Notes under the pieces: generated by a model
The model's input: the letters and a program-made list of their open reading frames with translations, nothing else
What the model was told of the DNA's origin: nothing
Database searches by the model: none
Position numbers and translations under genes: made by a program
Shown here: positions 8,547 to 17,423 of the stretch, piece after piece
Position numbering within the stretch: the stretch's first letter is position 1
Layout: every line of letters starts with the position of its first letter
Source of the DNA: an uncultured Bacteroidota bacterium
Lineage (GTDB): Bacteria; Bacteroidota; Bacteroidia; Chitinophagales; Chitinophagaceae
NCBI GenBank assembly: GCA_903824725.1
Contig: CAIJXU010000045.1
Span: 1-35,209 of the forward strand
Length of the DNA stretch: 35,209 bases
Direction: 5' to 3'

Positions 8547-8981
8547 TTAATGTTTAATGGGAGCAGTAAGGATGGGCGCTGTTGGTAGATTGTTGATGGC
8601 AACGCCTTCCCCTGAAAATTGTGTTTGCTTAACCAAGCCACCTGAAAAATCTAAAGTAGTTGCCCTTGTAAAATTGCCCATCGCACTTCCGTTAAATGTA
8701 ATTTGAACCTGCCCAGTTTTTCCAGGAGCAATTTTTTCATTCGGTTTGAAATTAGGGGTGGTGCAGCCACATCCTGGACGAGCATTTAGTAAGGTTAATG
8801 TGTCTTTCCCAATATTGGTAAATTCAATGACATAACTAGCTGGTTTACCGAAGCTTATTTTGCCGAAATCGTAGGTTTCATTTTTGAACTTCAAAACTTG
8901 ATCAATAGCATTGGTGTTTTGTGCCGACACTGAACTAAACATCGCTAAAAATAGACCGCTGATGACAATGATTTTTTTCAT
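8547..8981 (-). CDS. DUF1573 domain exported protein
   Basis: This 144-residue protein has a signal peptide ending SVSAQ and one DUF1573 domain of about 100 residues. Visible hallmarks are FKNETYDFGKISFGKPASY, then the motif PGCGCTTPNF, then GKTGQVQITFNGSAMG. A proline-rich tail (NLPTAPILTAPIKH) follows the domain. It is the first gene of the presumed minus-strand operon with a second DUF1573 gene and an aminotransferase, and is divergent from the E1 gene across about 114 bases. No perfect -7 box was found upstream of it; TACCATTT in that gap is only a weak candidate. Function unknown, probably periplasmic or envelope-associated. Confidence 0.88.
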   Translation of the reverse strand: MKKIIVISGLFLAMFSSVSAQNTNAIDQVLKFKNETYDFGKISFGKPASYVIEFTNIGKDTLTLLNARPGCGCTTPNFKPNEKIAPGKTGQVQITFNGSAMGNFTRATTLDFSGGLVKQTQFSGEGVAINNLPTAPILTAPIKH

Positions 8982-9058
8982 AAAATAAGTGGATTAAATG
9001 GTACTAATTCGGTGTAAAAATATCAAAAAATAGGGAATTAAATGATTTTATATAATTC

Positions 9059-9091
9059 TTGGTTTTTTATGCTTTTTGACCCCTATTTTTG
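9059..9091 (+). promoter_or_regulatory. Promoter of the E1 gene, almost touching the start codon
   Basis: TTG at 9059-9061 and a perfect -7 box TATTTTTG at 9084-9091 are about 22 bases apart, fitting the Bacteroidota consensus. The box ends four bases before ATG 9096, so transcription would start at or within a few bases of the start codon. This also argues against the upstream in-frame ATG at 9042. Confidence 0.55.
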
Positions 9092-9095
9092 CTCT

Positions 9096-11474
9096 ATGGA
9101 ATCCACCCTTGATGTTGTCTTAACACCTGATATGCTTTCGTTTGAAGCGTTTCAAAAATCTGTACTCGAGGATTACCGTATTGCAATTATGAGTAGGGAG
9201 GTAAGCTTACTTGGTCGCCGTGAAGTATTAACGGGGAAAGCGAAATTTGGCATCTTTGGTGATGGAAAAGAAATTGCACAAATAGCTTTAGCTAAATCTT
9301 TTCAAAAAGGAGATTTTAGAAGTGGGTATTATAGAGATCAAACTTTAATGTTTGCGATGGGCACTTCTAATGTGGAAGATTACTTTGCACAATTATATTC
9401 GGATGTAGAAAATGATCCTTATAGTGGCGGGAAAAATATGAATGCACATTTTGCGACTGCATTTGTAAATGATAAGGGAGAATGGAATGATTTAGTAAAT
9501 CGATATAATATTACGGCCGATATTGCACCTACTGCTGGACAAATGGCAAGGGCTTTAGGTTTGGCTTTTGCTTCAAAGTGTTTTAAAAATTCAAAGCATA
9601 AAAATTTATTTTCTCATCTTTCAAATGATGGAAGAGAGGTTTGTTTTTGCACCATTGGGGATGCAAGTACTTCCGAAGGGCATTTTTGGGAAGTCATTAA
9701 TGCTGCGGGTGTATTGCAAGTACCTTTAGCAGTGGTGGTTTATGATGATGGATATGGCATTTCGGTCCCTACGAAATTGCAAACTACGAAAGGTTCTATT
9801 TCTGAAGCACTAAAAGGATTACAAAAGGAATCCAATACGAACGGTATAAAAATTTACACAGTAAAGGGTTGGGATTATGCTGCCATGTGTGAGGTTTTTG
9901 AGCAAGGCGTTTCCTATACAAGAGATACTTATACTCCTGTTGTTTTTCATGTGCAAGAATTAACACAACCGCAAGGACATTCTACAAGCGGAAGTCACGA
10001 AAGATATAAAACCACCGAAAGGTTACAATGGGAAAGAGAATGGGATGGTATTAAAAAAATGAGAGAGTGGCTGCTGCTTAATGAATTAAGTAATGAAAGT
10101 GATTTACAACAATTTGAAGCGGATGTAAAGCAATCTGTTCGAGTTTCTAAATTGGCTGCTTGGGAAAAGTATATGGCGCCGATCAAAGCTAAAATACAAG
10201 AAGGGGTTGCCTTAGTCAGCAATGGCTTACAGGAAGATGATTTATTAATCGTGCAAGAATTAACACATGAATTAGTCAATAATAGGGAACCTTTAAAAAG
10301 AGATATTTTCAGATCCTTAAATTTGGTGATTGAAAAATTACCAAATCATCCTAATAAAAAAGCGGTACTTGATTTTTTATTAAGTTACCATCAAGAGCAA
10401 GCGCCTTATTATAGTAAAAATTTATACAATGAAGGCCCAAAAAGTACTTTGAAAGTACATGGGGTGCCTGCCATTTACAATGCAGATGCAGTAACCTTAA
10501 ATGGGTATGAAATTTTAAATCATTATTTTGATGAATTATTTGCAACCCATCCCGCAGTGTATGCTTTTGGAGAGGATTTAGGAAATATTGGTGATGTGAA
10601 TCAAGGATTTGCGGGCTTGCAAGTAAAGCATGGAGTAGATCGTATTTTTGATACAGGCATTCGTGAACAATCTATCATGGGACAGGCACATGGTATGGCA
10701 TTGAGAGGATTAAGGCCAATTGCCGAAATTCAATACTTGGATTATTTACTATATGGATTACAAACCTTAAGCGATGATGTATCCACTATTCATTATCGAA
10801 GCAATGGCCAACAAAGTAGTCCAGTTATTATTCGAACAAGAGGACATAGATTAGAAGGAATTTTTCATAGTGGTTCACCCATGGGGGTTATATTGAATGC
10901 ATTAAGAGGTATGTATGTTTGTGTGCCACGCAATATGGTGCAAGCCGTGGGGATGTACAATACTTTATTGGAAGGCAACGATCCTGCATTACTAATTGAA
11001 TGTTTAAATGGGTATCGTTTAAAGGAGCAAATGCCTACTAATTTAATGTCCTTTAGGGTCCCATTGGGTGTGCCTGAAATTATTAAACAGGGAAGTGATA
11101 TCACGATTGTTTCCTATGGCTCCACACTTCGTATTATTGAAGACGCTGCGTTAAGATTGCAGGAAATGGATATTGATTGTGAAATTGTAGATGTACAAAC
11201 TTTATTGCCTTTTGATATTCATCATCAAGTTTTGGAGTCTTTGAAAAAAACAAACCGAATTCTTTTTGTTGATGAAGATGTGCCCGGCGGCGCATCGGCT
11301 TATATGTATCAGCAAGTGCTTGAAGTGCAAGGTGGATATCGTTGGCTAGATGCAACAGCACGAACCCTTAGTTCAAAAGCCCACCGCCCAGCTTATGCAA
11401 GTGATGGTGATTACTTTTCTAAGCCTAATACAGAAGAAGTTATAGAAAAAGTGAAGGAGATGATGGCTGAGTAG
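9096..11474 (+). CDS. Fused alpha/beta 2-oxoacid dehydrogenase E1 (branched-chain type)
   Basis: This 792-residue protein joins both halves of a thiamine diphosphate-dependent E1, which decarboxylates a 2-oxoacid and passes the acyl group to lipoyl-E2. The alpha half (about 20-390) has YYRDQTLMFAMG and the ThDP motif as GDASTSEG near 188, followed after 26 residues by DD near 217, where the textbook form is GDG...NN. The beta half (about 465-785) has FGEDLGNIGDVNQGF, DTGIREQSIMGQAHGMALRG and the C-terminal transketolase-like domain with DVQTLLPFD and LFVDEDVPGG. Such fusions are common in Bacteroidota and act on branched-chain 2-oxoacids or pyruvate. No E2 or E3 gene is in the window. ATG 9042 and 9132 are in-frame alternatives; ATG 9096 fits the promoter. 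Confidence 0.92.
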   Translation: MESTLDVVLTPDMLSFEAFQKSVLEDYRIAIMSREVSLLGRREVLTGKAKFGIFGDGKEIAQIALAKSFQKGDFRSGYYRDQTLMFAMGTSNVEDYFAQLYSDVENDPYSGGKNMNAHFATAFVNDKGEWNDLVNRYNITADIAPTAGQMARALGLAFASKCFKNSKHKNLFSHLSNDGREVCFCTIGDASTSEGHFWEVINAAGVLQVPLAVVVYDDGYGISVPTKLQTTKGSISEALKGLQKESNTNGIKIYTVKGWDYAAMCEVFEQGVSYTRDTYTPVVFHVQELTQPQGHSTSGSHERYKTTERLQWEREWDGIKKMREWLLLNELSNESDLQQFEADVKQSVRVSKLAAWEKYMAPIKAKIQEGVALVSNGLQEDDLLIVQELTHELVNNREPLKRDIFRSLNLVIEKLPNHPNKKAVLDFLLSYHQEQAPYYSKNLYNEGPKSTLKVHGVPAIYNADAVTLNGYEILNHYFDELFATHPAVYAFGEDLGNIGDVNQGFAGLQVKHGVDRIFDTGIREQSIMGQAHGMALRGLRPIAEIQYLDYLLYGLQTLSDDVSTIHYRSNGQQSSPVIIRTRGHRLEGIFHSGSPMGVILNALRGMYVCVPRNMVQAVGMYNTLLEGNDPALLIECLNGYRLKEQMPTNLMSFRVPLGVPEIIKQGSDITIVSYGSTLRIIEDAALRLQEMDIDCEIVDVQTLLPFDIHHQVLESLKKTNRILFVDEDVPGGASAYMYQQVLEVQGGYRWLDATARTLSSKAHRPAYASDGDYFSKPNTEEVIEKVKEMMAE

Positions 11475-11475
11475 A

Positions 11476-11751
11476 CTAATTAGTATTTCTGATTAAAGAA
11501 TAGCCTTCTAATTTTTGTGTATATTCCAGGGATCCCAATCTGAACTTTATAGCCATTTTAGTTTTCTTTTCTAAAGCACGCTCTTGGTTACAAAAAAAAC
11601 CAGTTTGCGTTGTGTAAAAGTTAGGTGCTACTTTTGTATCTGCACTTATTCTAAAATAATTATTTTTTAATCCAATCGTGTCCTTGAATGGATACAAAGT
11701 ATTAAAACTTAGAAGGCATGTAGATAATAAGATATTTTTGAAACTGGACAT
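11476..11751 (-). CDS. Small exported hypothetical protein
   Basis: This 91-residue protein is not recognised. It begins with a hydrophobic segment (MSSFKNILLSTCLLSFNTLY) that looks like a signal sequence, followed by a mixed, lysine-rich mature part with two cysteines overall and a motif ERALEKKTKMAIKFRLGSLE. It lies 23 bases downstream of the YebC-family gene on the same strand and could be cotranscribed with it. Its stop codon is one base away from the stop of the convergent E1 gene, with no terminator between. The signal-like start and a clean open frame filling the gap argue that it is real, but conservation has not been tested. Confidence 0.6.
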   Translation of the reverse strand: MSSFKNILLSTCLLSFNTLYPFKDTIGLKNNYFRISADTKVAPNFYTTQTGFFCNQERALEKKTKMAIKFRLGSLEYTQKLEGYSLIRNTN

Positions 11752-11774
11752 TTATTTTTTTATTGAATTCCTAT

Positions 11775-12497
11775 TTAACCCATATTGTGAAACACTTTGT
11801 TCACATCCTCATCTTCTTCCAAGCGTTCAATTAATTTACTAATATCATCCGCTTGTTCATCCGTGACAGGAACTGTAGTGGTTGGGATCCATTCCAATTC
11901 AGCACTGATCGGGGTGATATTTTTAGCTTCTAATTCTTTTTGTAAATTTCCAAAATCGGTGAATGCGCAACGAAGTACAATAATAGCATTGCCATTGTCA
12001 TCGTTACTTTCGCCTAATTCGTCTAAGCCATGGTCGATTAATTCTAATTCCAAATCGTCCATATTCAAACCTTCGGGGTTTAGGTTAAATACCCCCATTT
12101 TTTTGAACTGGAAACTAACGCTTCCGCTATTGCCTAGGGTACCTTTTCCTTTATTAAAATGACTCTTCACATTGGCCACTGTTCTAACATGGTTATCGGT
12201 CGCTGTTTCTACTAATAAAGCCACGCCATGAGGTGCATAGCCCTCGTATAATATCTCCTCGTAATTACTTGTATCTTTTCCCATGGCACGCTTAATGGCG
12301 GCTTCTACACGATCCTTGGGCATGCCTACGCTACGGGCATTTTGATAACACCTTCTTAAAGCCGGGTTGTCATCTGGGTTAGGGCCACTGGCTTTTACCG
12401 CAATCACAATTTCCTTACCAATGCGGGTAAATTGTTTCGCCATTCGATCAAATCTTTTGAACATGGTGGCTTTTCGAACTTCAAATATTCTTCCCAT
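11775..12497 (-). CDS. YebC/PmpR/TACO1-family protein
   Basis: This 240-residue cytoplasmic protein belongs to the YebC family. Members were first described as DNA-binding regulators, and some are now linked to translation of difficult stretches such as proline repeats, so the precise role is open. The family core is clear: [19 protein letters not shown] near residue 16, then [41 protein letters not shown] near 85, NRT-type region as [14 protein letters not shown], and [13 protein letters not shown]. The variant N-terminus ([16 protein letters not shown] instead of AGHSKW) is the form seen in many Bacteroidota. A perfect -7 box lies upstream at 12518-12525, after the terminator of the permease gene, so it has its own promoter. 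Confidence 0.93.
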   Translation of the reverse strand: MGRIFEVRKATMFKRFDRMAKQFTRIGKEIVIAVKASGPNPDDNPALRRCYQNARSVGMPKDRVEAAIKRAMGKDTSNYEEILYEGYAPHGVALLVETATDNHVRTVANVKSHFNKGKGTLGNSGSVSFQFKKMGVFNLNPEGLNMDDLELELIDHGLDELGESNDDNGNAIIVLRCAFTDFGNLQKELEAKNITPISAELEWIPTTTVPVTDEQADDISKLIERLEEDEDVNKVFHNMG

Positions 12498-12517
12498 AGT
12501 TTAAGTATTAAGCACTG

Positions 12518-12525
12518 CAAAAGTA
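12518..12525 (-). promoter_or_regulatory. -7 box of the yebC-like gene
   Basis: On the minus strand this reads TACTTTTG, an exact match to TAnnTTTG, 20 bases before the ATG at 12497. It lies just after the terminator of the upstream permease gene. No clear -33 element. Confidence 0.5.
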
Positions 12526-12530
12526 AGCAA

Positions 12531-12564
12531 AAAAAATAGTCCCGATTGCTCGGGACTATTTTTT
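12531..12564. terminator. Bidirectional terminator after the APC permease
   Basis: The 14-base arm 12531-12544 (ending ATAGTCCCG) pairs with 12551-12564 (CGGGACTAT then T residues) around the loop ATTGCT. Poly-A and poly-T flanks let it work in both directions. It ends transcription of the permease before the yebC-like gene. Its core matches that of the terminator at 5941-5985. Confidence 0.9.
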
Positions 12565-12582
12565 TAAAACGATATCGTTTTA

Positions 12583-14073
12583 TTAATTCAATTTACTGTG
12601 TTTGCGACCGTATAGGAAGTAAACCACTAAGCCTAATGCCATCCATCCAAAGGCTACTTTTAAGGTTTGAGCGTCCAAGGCAAAAATCATGGCCAAACAA
12701 ATAATAGCACCTAAAATAGGCACTAATGGCACCAATGGTGTTTTGAATGGTCTTTCCATATCTGGCGATTTGCGTCTTAAAATCCAGATACCTGCACTTA
12801 CTAATACAAACGCAAATAAAGTTCCAAAGGATGTTAAATCGCCCGCAACATTACCTGGTACAAAAGCGGCGAATCCGCCTACAAAAACAAATAATATCCA
12901 ATTGGATTTATAAGGAGTTCTGAATTTAGGATGTAAATCGGAAAATATTTTAGGCAATAATCCATCGTTGGCCATTGAATAAAACACACGGGATTGACCC
13001 ATTAACATCACTAAAATAACTGAAGAAAAACCTGCTAAAATAGCCACCGTTACTGCAGTTGCTAACCAGCCATATCCTGTCATGTATGTTGAAATAGCAT
13101 AAGCGACAGAAGCTTCGCGACCTTTTAATGGGTCTACAAAATCTTTCCAATTCGCTACTCCTGTTAATACATGCCCAAATAATATATACAAAACGGTGCA
13201 AACTACTAATGAACCTAAGATACCAATCGGCATATCTCTTTTTGGATTTTTTGCTTCCTGTGCTGCGGTTGAAACTGCATCAAAACCAATAAAGGCGAAA
13301 AACACAATCGCTGCTCCACCTAAAACACCACCCCAACCATGTTTAAAGGCACCTGAATAATCCGCAATGACTTTTCCTGATGCATCAATTAAAGAAGGTT
13401 GATTAGCTGGAATTAAATAAGGCGTATGATTTTCGGGGCGAATAAATTGCCAACCTAAAATGATAAATAATATTACAATTGCAACTTTTATAAACACAAT
13501 AATAGCATTTACGATAGCTGATTCTTGTGTGCCCTTAATTAGCAATAATGTCAATAATAACAAAATCACTAAAGCAGGTGCATTCATTATGCCATAGTGT
13601 AGGACGCCTGCGGCATCCGTCACACTTTCGAAAGGGGAATGGCTCCATTCATAAGGGATGCTTCCTCCCAGCAGCTTATTTAAATACTCGCTCCATGCAA
13701 TAGAAACGGTAGCAGCACCCAATGCATATTCCATAATTAATGCCCATCCTATAATCCAAGCGACTGTTTCACCCATCGTCACATAAGAATAAGCATATGC
13801 ACTTCCTGAAATAGGGATCATTGCAGCAAATTCAGCGTAGCACAATCCAGCAAAGGCGCAGCCAATGGCAGCGACAATAAAGGAAAGGGTTACGGCTGGT
13901 CCAGCAGCCTGTCCAGCAGCGGCAGCTGTTCTTACAAATAAGCCTGCTCCAATGATGGCACCTACGCCTAAGGCGACTAAATTACCCGCACCTAAAGTGC
14001 GTTTTAATCCTTTTCCTCCATCATCCGCTTGGGCTAACATAGCAGACAAATCTTTCTTTCTAAATAAACTCAT
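12583..14073 (-). CDS. APC-superfamily amino acid permease
   Basis: This 496-residue inner membrane protein has about 12-14 hydrophobic segments and belongs to the amino acid-polyamine-organocation superfamily, closest in style to the cationic amino acid transporter group. The first transmembrane segment carries the unwound-helix motif GAIIGAGLFV (residues 38-47), which binds the substrate carboxylate in this family. IAFIGFDAVSTAAQEAKNPKRDMPIG-like sequence (seen as FFAFIGFDAVSTAAQEAKNP) marks the conserved helix 6 and loop region. The N-terminal soluble stretch MSLFRKKDLSAML resembles that of CAT-type permeases. The substrate cannot be fixed further. It is a single-gene unit closed by the terminator at 12531-12564 and divergent from the symporter gene at 14219. 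Confidence 0.92.
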   Translation of the reverse strand: MSLFRKKDLSAMLAQADDGGKGLKRTLGAGNLVALGVGAIIGAGLFVRTAAAAGQAAGPAVTLSFIVAAIGCAFAGLCYAEFAAMIPISGSAYAYSYVTMGETVAWIIGWALIMEYALGAATVSIAWSEYLNKLLGGSIPYEWSHSPFESVTDAAGVLHYGIMNAPALVILLLLTLLLIKGTQESAIVNAIIVFIKVAIVILFIILGWQFIRPENHTPYLIPANQPSLIDASGKVIADYSGAFKHGWGGVLGGAAIVFFAFIGFDAVSTAAQEAKNPKRDMPIGILGSLVVCTVLYILFGHVLTGVANWKDFVDPLKGREASVAYAISTYMTGYGWLATAVTVAILAGFSSVILVMLMGQSRVFYSMANDGLLPKIFSDLHPKFRTPYKSNWILFVFVGGFAAFVPGNVAGDLTSFGTLFAFVLVSAGIWILRRKSPDMERPFKTPLVPLVPILGAIICLAMIFALDAQTLKVAFGWMALGLVVYFLYGRKHSKLN

Positions 14074-14218
14074 AATTAATTGGTTTGTTGTGGTGTCAAT
14101 TTATCTTGGAAAATAGTACTTTTTTCGCAAAATAGCCGCCCTTTTTTATAAAAAAACCGACCTTGGAGGGGGTATTTTTTTTACTACTTAAGTCTTATAT
14201 TGCATATCTAAGCACCCT

Positions 14219-15466
14219 ATGAAAAAATCAAATAAACTTACATTATATATCGTCATTGCCATGATAGTGGGGGCGATATTAGGCTACATCGTACACGAAA
14301 ATTCGGATACAGCATTTATTGAAAAATTTGCAAAAAACATTAAGTTATTAACCACTATTTTTTTAAGGTTGGTTCAAATGATTATAGCGCCATTGGTATT
14401 CACCACTTTGGTAGTTGGAATTGCTAAGCTAGGTGATTTAAAAACAGTGGGTCGAGTAGGTGGGAAAGCTATGTTATGGTTTATTACTGCCTCATTAGTG
14501 AGCTTATTAATAGGATTGGTTTTAGTGAATGTTTTTAAGCCAGGTTTGGGTATCGATTTAAGCAATGCGGATGTAAATGGCGCAAAGGATGTGATGGGTA
14601 AATCGCAAACATTTAGTTTATTGAATTTTGTGGAGCATGTTTTTCCAAAGAGCATGTTTGAAGCCATGGCCAATAATGAAATTTTACAAATTGTTATTTT
14701 TAGTATCTTTTTTGGTGTAGCCGCTGCCGCCATTGGCGAAAAGGCGAAAGGTTTTGTAAAAGCATTAGAAACGGTATCCCATATTATTTTAAAGATGGTG
14801 GGCTATGTTATGAATTTTGCTCCCTTAGGTGTTTTTGCTGCAATTGCTGCAGTGATTGCGACAAAGGGGTTGGCCATTTTTATATTTTACGGGAAATATT
14901 TATTGTATTTCTTGTTAGGCATCGGAGCCTTGTGGATTGTATTGTTAGGCGTTGGTTTTATTATTTTAGGAAAAAGAATTCCCTCTTTATTAAAACACAT
15001 TACGACACCTTTAGTGATTGCATTTAGTACCACAAGTAGTGAAGCTGTTTTCCCAAAATTAACTGAGGAGTTAGAAAAATTTGGCTGCAAGGATAAGATT
15101 GTCTCCTTTATTTTGCCATTAGGTTACTCCTTTAATTTAGATGGCAGTATGATGTATATGACTTTTGCTAGTATTGCCATTGCGCAGGCCTATGGTATTC
15201 ATATTGATATCGGAACCCAATTAACGATGTTGATTGTATTGATGTTAACAAGTAAAGGTATTGCAGGGGTGCCAAGGGCTTCCTTAGTAGTCGTGACGGC
15301 TACTTGTGCTATGTTTAATATACCGCCAGAAGGGATTGCTTTAATTTTACCAATCGATCATTTTTGCGATATGTTCCGATCTGCTACCAATGTATTAGGC
15401 AATAGCTTAGCAACTACAGTGGTGAGTAAATGGGAAGGGGCTTTAGAAAATCCAACACAAGTTTAA
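14219..15466 (+). CDS. Dicarboxylate/amino acid:cation symporter (DAACS family)
   Basis: This 415-residue inner membrane protein is a sodium- or proton-coupled importer of acidic amino acids or C4-dicarboxylates. The family elements are in order: the serine-rich hairpin FSTTSSEAVFPK (270-280), the broken helix 7 as NLDGS (306-310) in place of the usual NMDGT, hairpin 2 as GIAGVPRAS (347-355), and helix 8 with Asp384, Arg387 and Asn391 in DMFRSATN, matching the residues that hold the substrate in archaeal and bacterial relatives. Arg387 favours a substrate with a second carboxylate. It is the first of four genes on the plus strand with gaps of 9-12 bases, so they probably form one operon. Confidence 0.93.
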   Translation: MKKSNKLTLYIVIAMIVGAILGYIVHENSDTAFIEKFAKNIKLLTTIFLRLVQMIIAPLVFTTLVVGIAKLGDLKTVGRVGGKAMLWFITASLVSLLIGLVLVNVFKPGLGIDLSNADVNGAKDVMGKSQTFSLLNFVEHVFPKSMFEAMANNEILQIVIFSIFFGVAAAAIGEKAKGFVKALETVSHIILKMVGYVMNFAPLGVFAAIAAVIATKGLAIFIFYGKYLLYFLLGIGALWIVLLGVGFIILGKRIPSLLKHITTPLVIAFSTTSSEAVFPKLTEELEKFGCKDKIVSFILPLGYSFNLDGSMMYMTFASIAIAQAYGIHIDIGTQLTMLIVLMLTSKGIAGVPRASLVVVTATCAMFNIPPEGIALILPIDHFCDMFRSATNVLGNSLATTVVSKWEGALENPTQV

Positions 15467-15476
15467 AATATTTTTA

Positions 15477-16151
15477 ATGATCACATTGCTTGAAGTTTTT
15501 CATTGGAGCCAATTGTTTCAACCTCAATTTTACATAGAGCATGGCGGCTTATGGCTATTGTTATTTGTGGTGTTTGCTGAAACAGGGTTGTTTTTTGGAT
15601 TTTTTTTACCTGGAGATAGTTTGCTTTTTGTAGCCGGAATATATAGTGCCCCTTTGGCTTCGCAAATTTTTGTAAGTAATAATGAATGGCTTAATTTATC
15701 TATCCTCTTTGCTTTTATTTCTGTTGCCGGAATCATTGGAAATTATGTAGGCTATGCGATTGGAAAAAATGTGGGACCTGCAATGTATGATTGGAAGGAT
15801 AATTTACTTTTTAAAAAGAAATATTTAATACAAGCACAGGATTTTTATGAAAAACATGGAGGTCGTGCCATTGTGATTGCTCGATTCATTCCCATTGTTC
15901 GAACCTTTGCACCCATTGTAGCAGGTATCGTAGGAATGGATAAAAAAAAGTTTGTGTATTTTAATGTGATAGGCTGTTTGGCTTGGGTGGCAAGTATGTT
16001 ATGTGCGGGTCATTTTTTACAATCATGGATTTTAAATCAATACCAATTTGATTTAAAAAATCATTTAGAAATTATCGTATTGGGTATTGTATTTTTTACT
16101 ACCGCTCCCGTGATTTTGAAAGTGATTACCCATAAGCCTAAAAAATCTTAA
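15477..16151 (+). CDS. DedA-family membrane protein (VTT domain)
   Basis: This 224-residue inner membrane protein belongs to the DedA/VTT family, which moves lipids such as undecaprenyl phosphate or phosphatidylethanolamine across membranes and supports envelope homeostasis. The hallmarks are ETGLFFGFFLPGDSLLFVAG (35-54), with Glu35 and the Pro-Gly-Asp turn of the first re-entrant loop, and ARFIPIVRTFAPIVAG (135-150), with the two conserved arginines of the second. It starts ten bases after the symporter gene and is followed nine bases later by an MFS gene. The exact lipid is not predictable from the sequence. Confidence 0.92.
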   Translation: MITLLEVFHWSQLFQPQFYIEHGGLWLLLFVVFAETGLFFGFFLPGDSLLFVAGIYSAPLASQIFVSNNEWLNLSILFAFISVAGIIGNYVGYAIGKNVGPAMYDWKDNLLFKKKYLIQAQDFYEKHGGRAIVIARFIPIVRTFAPIVAGIVGMDKKKFVYFNVIGCLAWVASMLCAGHFLQSWILNQYQFDLKNHLEIIVLGIVFFTTAPVILKVITHKPKKS

Positions 16152-16160
16152 ATCTAAAGT

Positions 16161-17411
16161 ATGAATGCAAATAAACAAATTGGATTATTGTCATTGCCCG
16201 TTTTTGTAGCGGCATTGGGTTATTTTGTAGATGTTTACGATTTATTATTGTTTACCATTGTAAGACAACCCAGTGTTATGAGTATTGGCTCCACTGCGGC
16301 TACTATAATTATTGATAGCGCACACATTATCAACTGGCAAATGTCTGGTTTGCTCATTGGAGGTATTTTATGGGGCGTCATTGGCGATAAAAAAGGCCGT
16401 TTAAAAGTATTATTTGGTTCCATCTTGTTGTATTCGGTCGCTAATATTTTAACCTCCTTTGTTCAAAATGTTGATCAATACGCTTATTGTCGTTTTTTGG
16501 GCGGCATTGGCTTGGCGGGCGAATTAGGGGCGGGTATTACACTTGTTTCCGAAATGCTTCCAAAAAATAAAAGAGGTATTGGAACATCCATGGTAGCTGG
16601 TATTGGATTGTTTGGCGCAGTGTTTGCTTATTTTACTTTTAAAGCCACCAACGATTGGCGCTTATGCTATCAAATTGGTGGCGTACTTGGATTTTTCCTT
16701 TTAGTGTTGCGTGTTAGAGTAGCGGAGTCCTTCATGTTTGAATCAGCTAAATTAGCCCATATTGCTAAGGGTAATTTTTTAATGTTTTTTAATAATAAAA
16801 AAAGATTTGTAAAATACATCACTGCAATTTTAATTGGACTTCCTACCTGGTTTGTGATTGGCGTTTTAATTAATTACAGCAACAAATTTGCAAGTACTTT
16901 ATATGGCGTTAATTTAATTGATTCAGGTAGATCTATTATGTTGGCTTATATTGGCATTGCTACGGGTGATTTATTAATTGGCTATGTGAGTCAGTATTTT
17001 AAAAGTCGTAAAAAAGCATTAATGCTATTTTATATTTTTAGTATCATTGGAATGATCTTGTTTTTTAGCCCCTTTAATAACAACGATAGTAGAATGTATC
17101 TTATTTGTGCATTTCTAGGATTTAGTACTGGCTATTGGGCCATCTTTAATCAAATGGCTGCCGAACAATTTGGTACTAATTTACGTGCTACCGCTGCTAC
17201 TACTATTCCGAATATGGTTCGTGGCGCATTACCCCTTATTAATTTTTTATTCCTTGATATTTTGCAAAAAAAATTAGGATGGGATATTGTACAAAGCGGC
17301 ATTTTTACAGGGGCAACGGTGATGCTGATTACTTTAGTGGCTTATTTCTTTACAGAAGAAACTTATCATAAGGACTTGGATTATATGGAGCATGATAATC
17401 CGCTTCCTTAG
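16161..17411 (+). CDS. MFS transporter
   Basis: This 416-residue inner membrane protein has the layout of a 12-helix major facilitator. Motif A is visible in the loop between helices 2 and 3 as GVIGDKKGRLKVL (72-84), and helix 4-5 carries GGIGLAGELGAGITLVSEMLP. Acidic residues in helix 1 (FVDVYD near 22-27) resemble metabolite:proton symporters. The substrate is unknown. The second half includes GFSTGYWAIFNQMAAEQFGTN and ATAATTIPNMVRG, a sugar/organic-acid porter style. It is third in the four-gene operon, 12 bases before the glycosyltransferase gene. Confidence 0.88.
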   Translation: MNANKQIGLLSLPVFVAALGYFVDVYDLLLFTIVRQPSVMSIGSTAATIIIDSAHIINWQMSGLLIGGILWGVIGDKKGRLKVLFGSILLYSVANILTSFVQNVDQYAYCRFLGGIGLAGELGAGITLVSEMLPKNKRGIGTSMVAGIGLFGAVFAYFTFKATNDWRLCYQIGGVLGFFLLVLRVRVAESFMFESAKLAHIAKGNFLMFFNNKKRFVKYITAILIGLPTWFVIGVLINYSNKFASTLYGVNLIDSGRSIMLAYIGIATGDLLIGYVSQYFKSRKKALMLFYIFSIIGMILFFSPFNNNDSRMYLICAFLGFSTGYWAIFNQMAAEQFGTNLRATAATTIPNMVRGALPLINFLFLDILQKKLGWDIVQSGIFTGATVMLITLVAYFFTEETYHKDLDYMEHDNPLP

Positions 17412-17423
17412 TTATTTACAACT

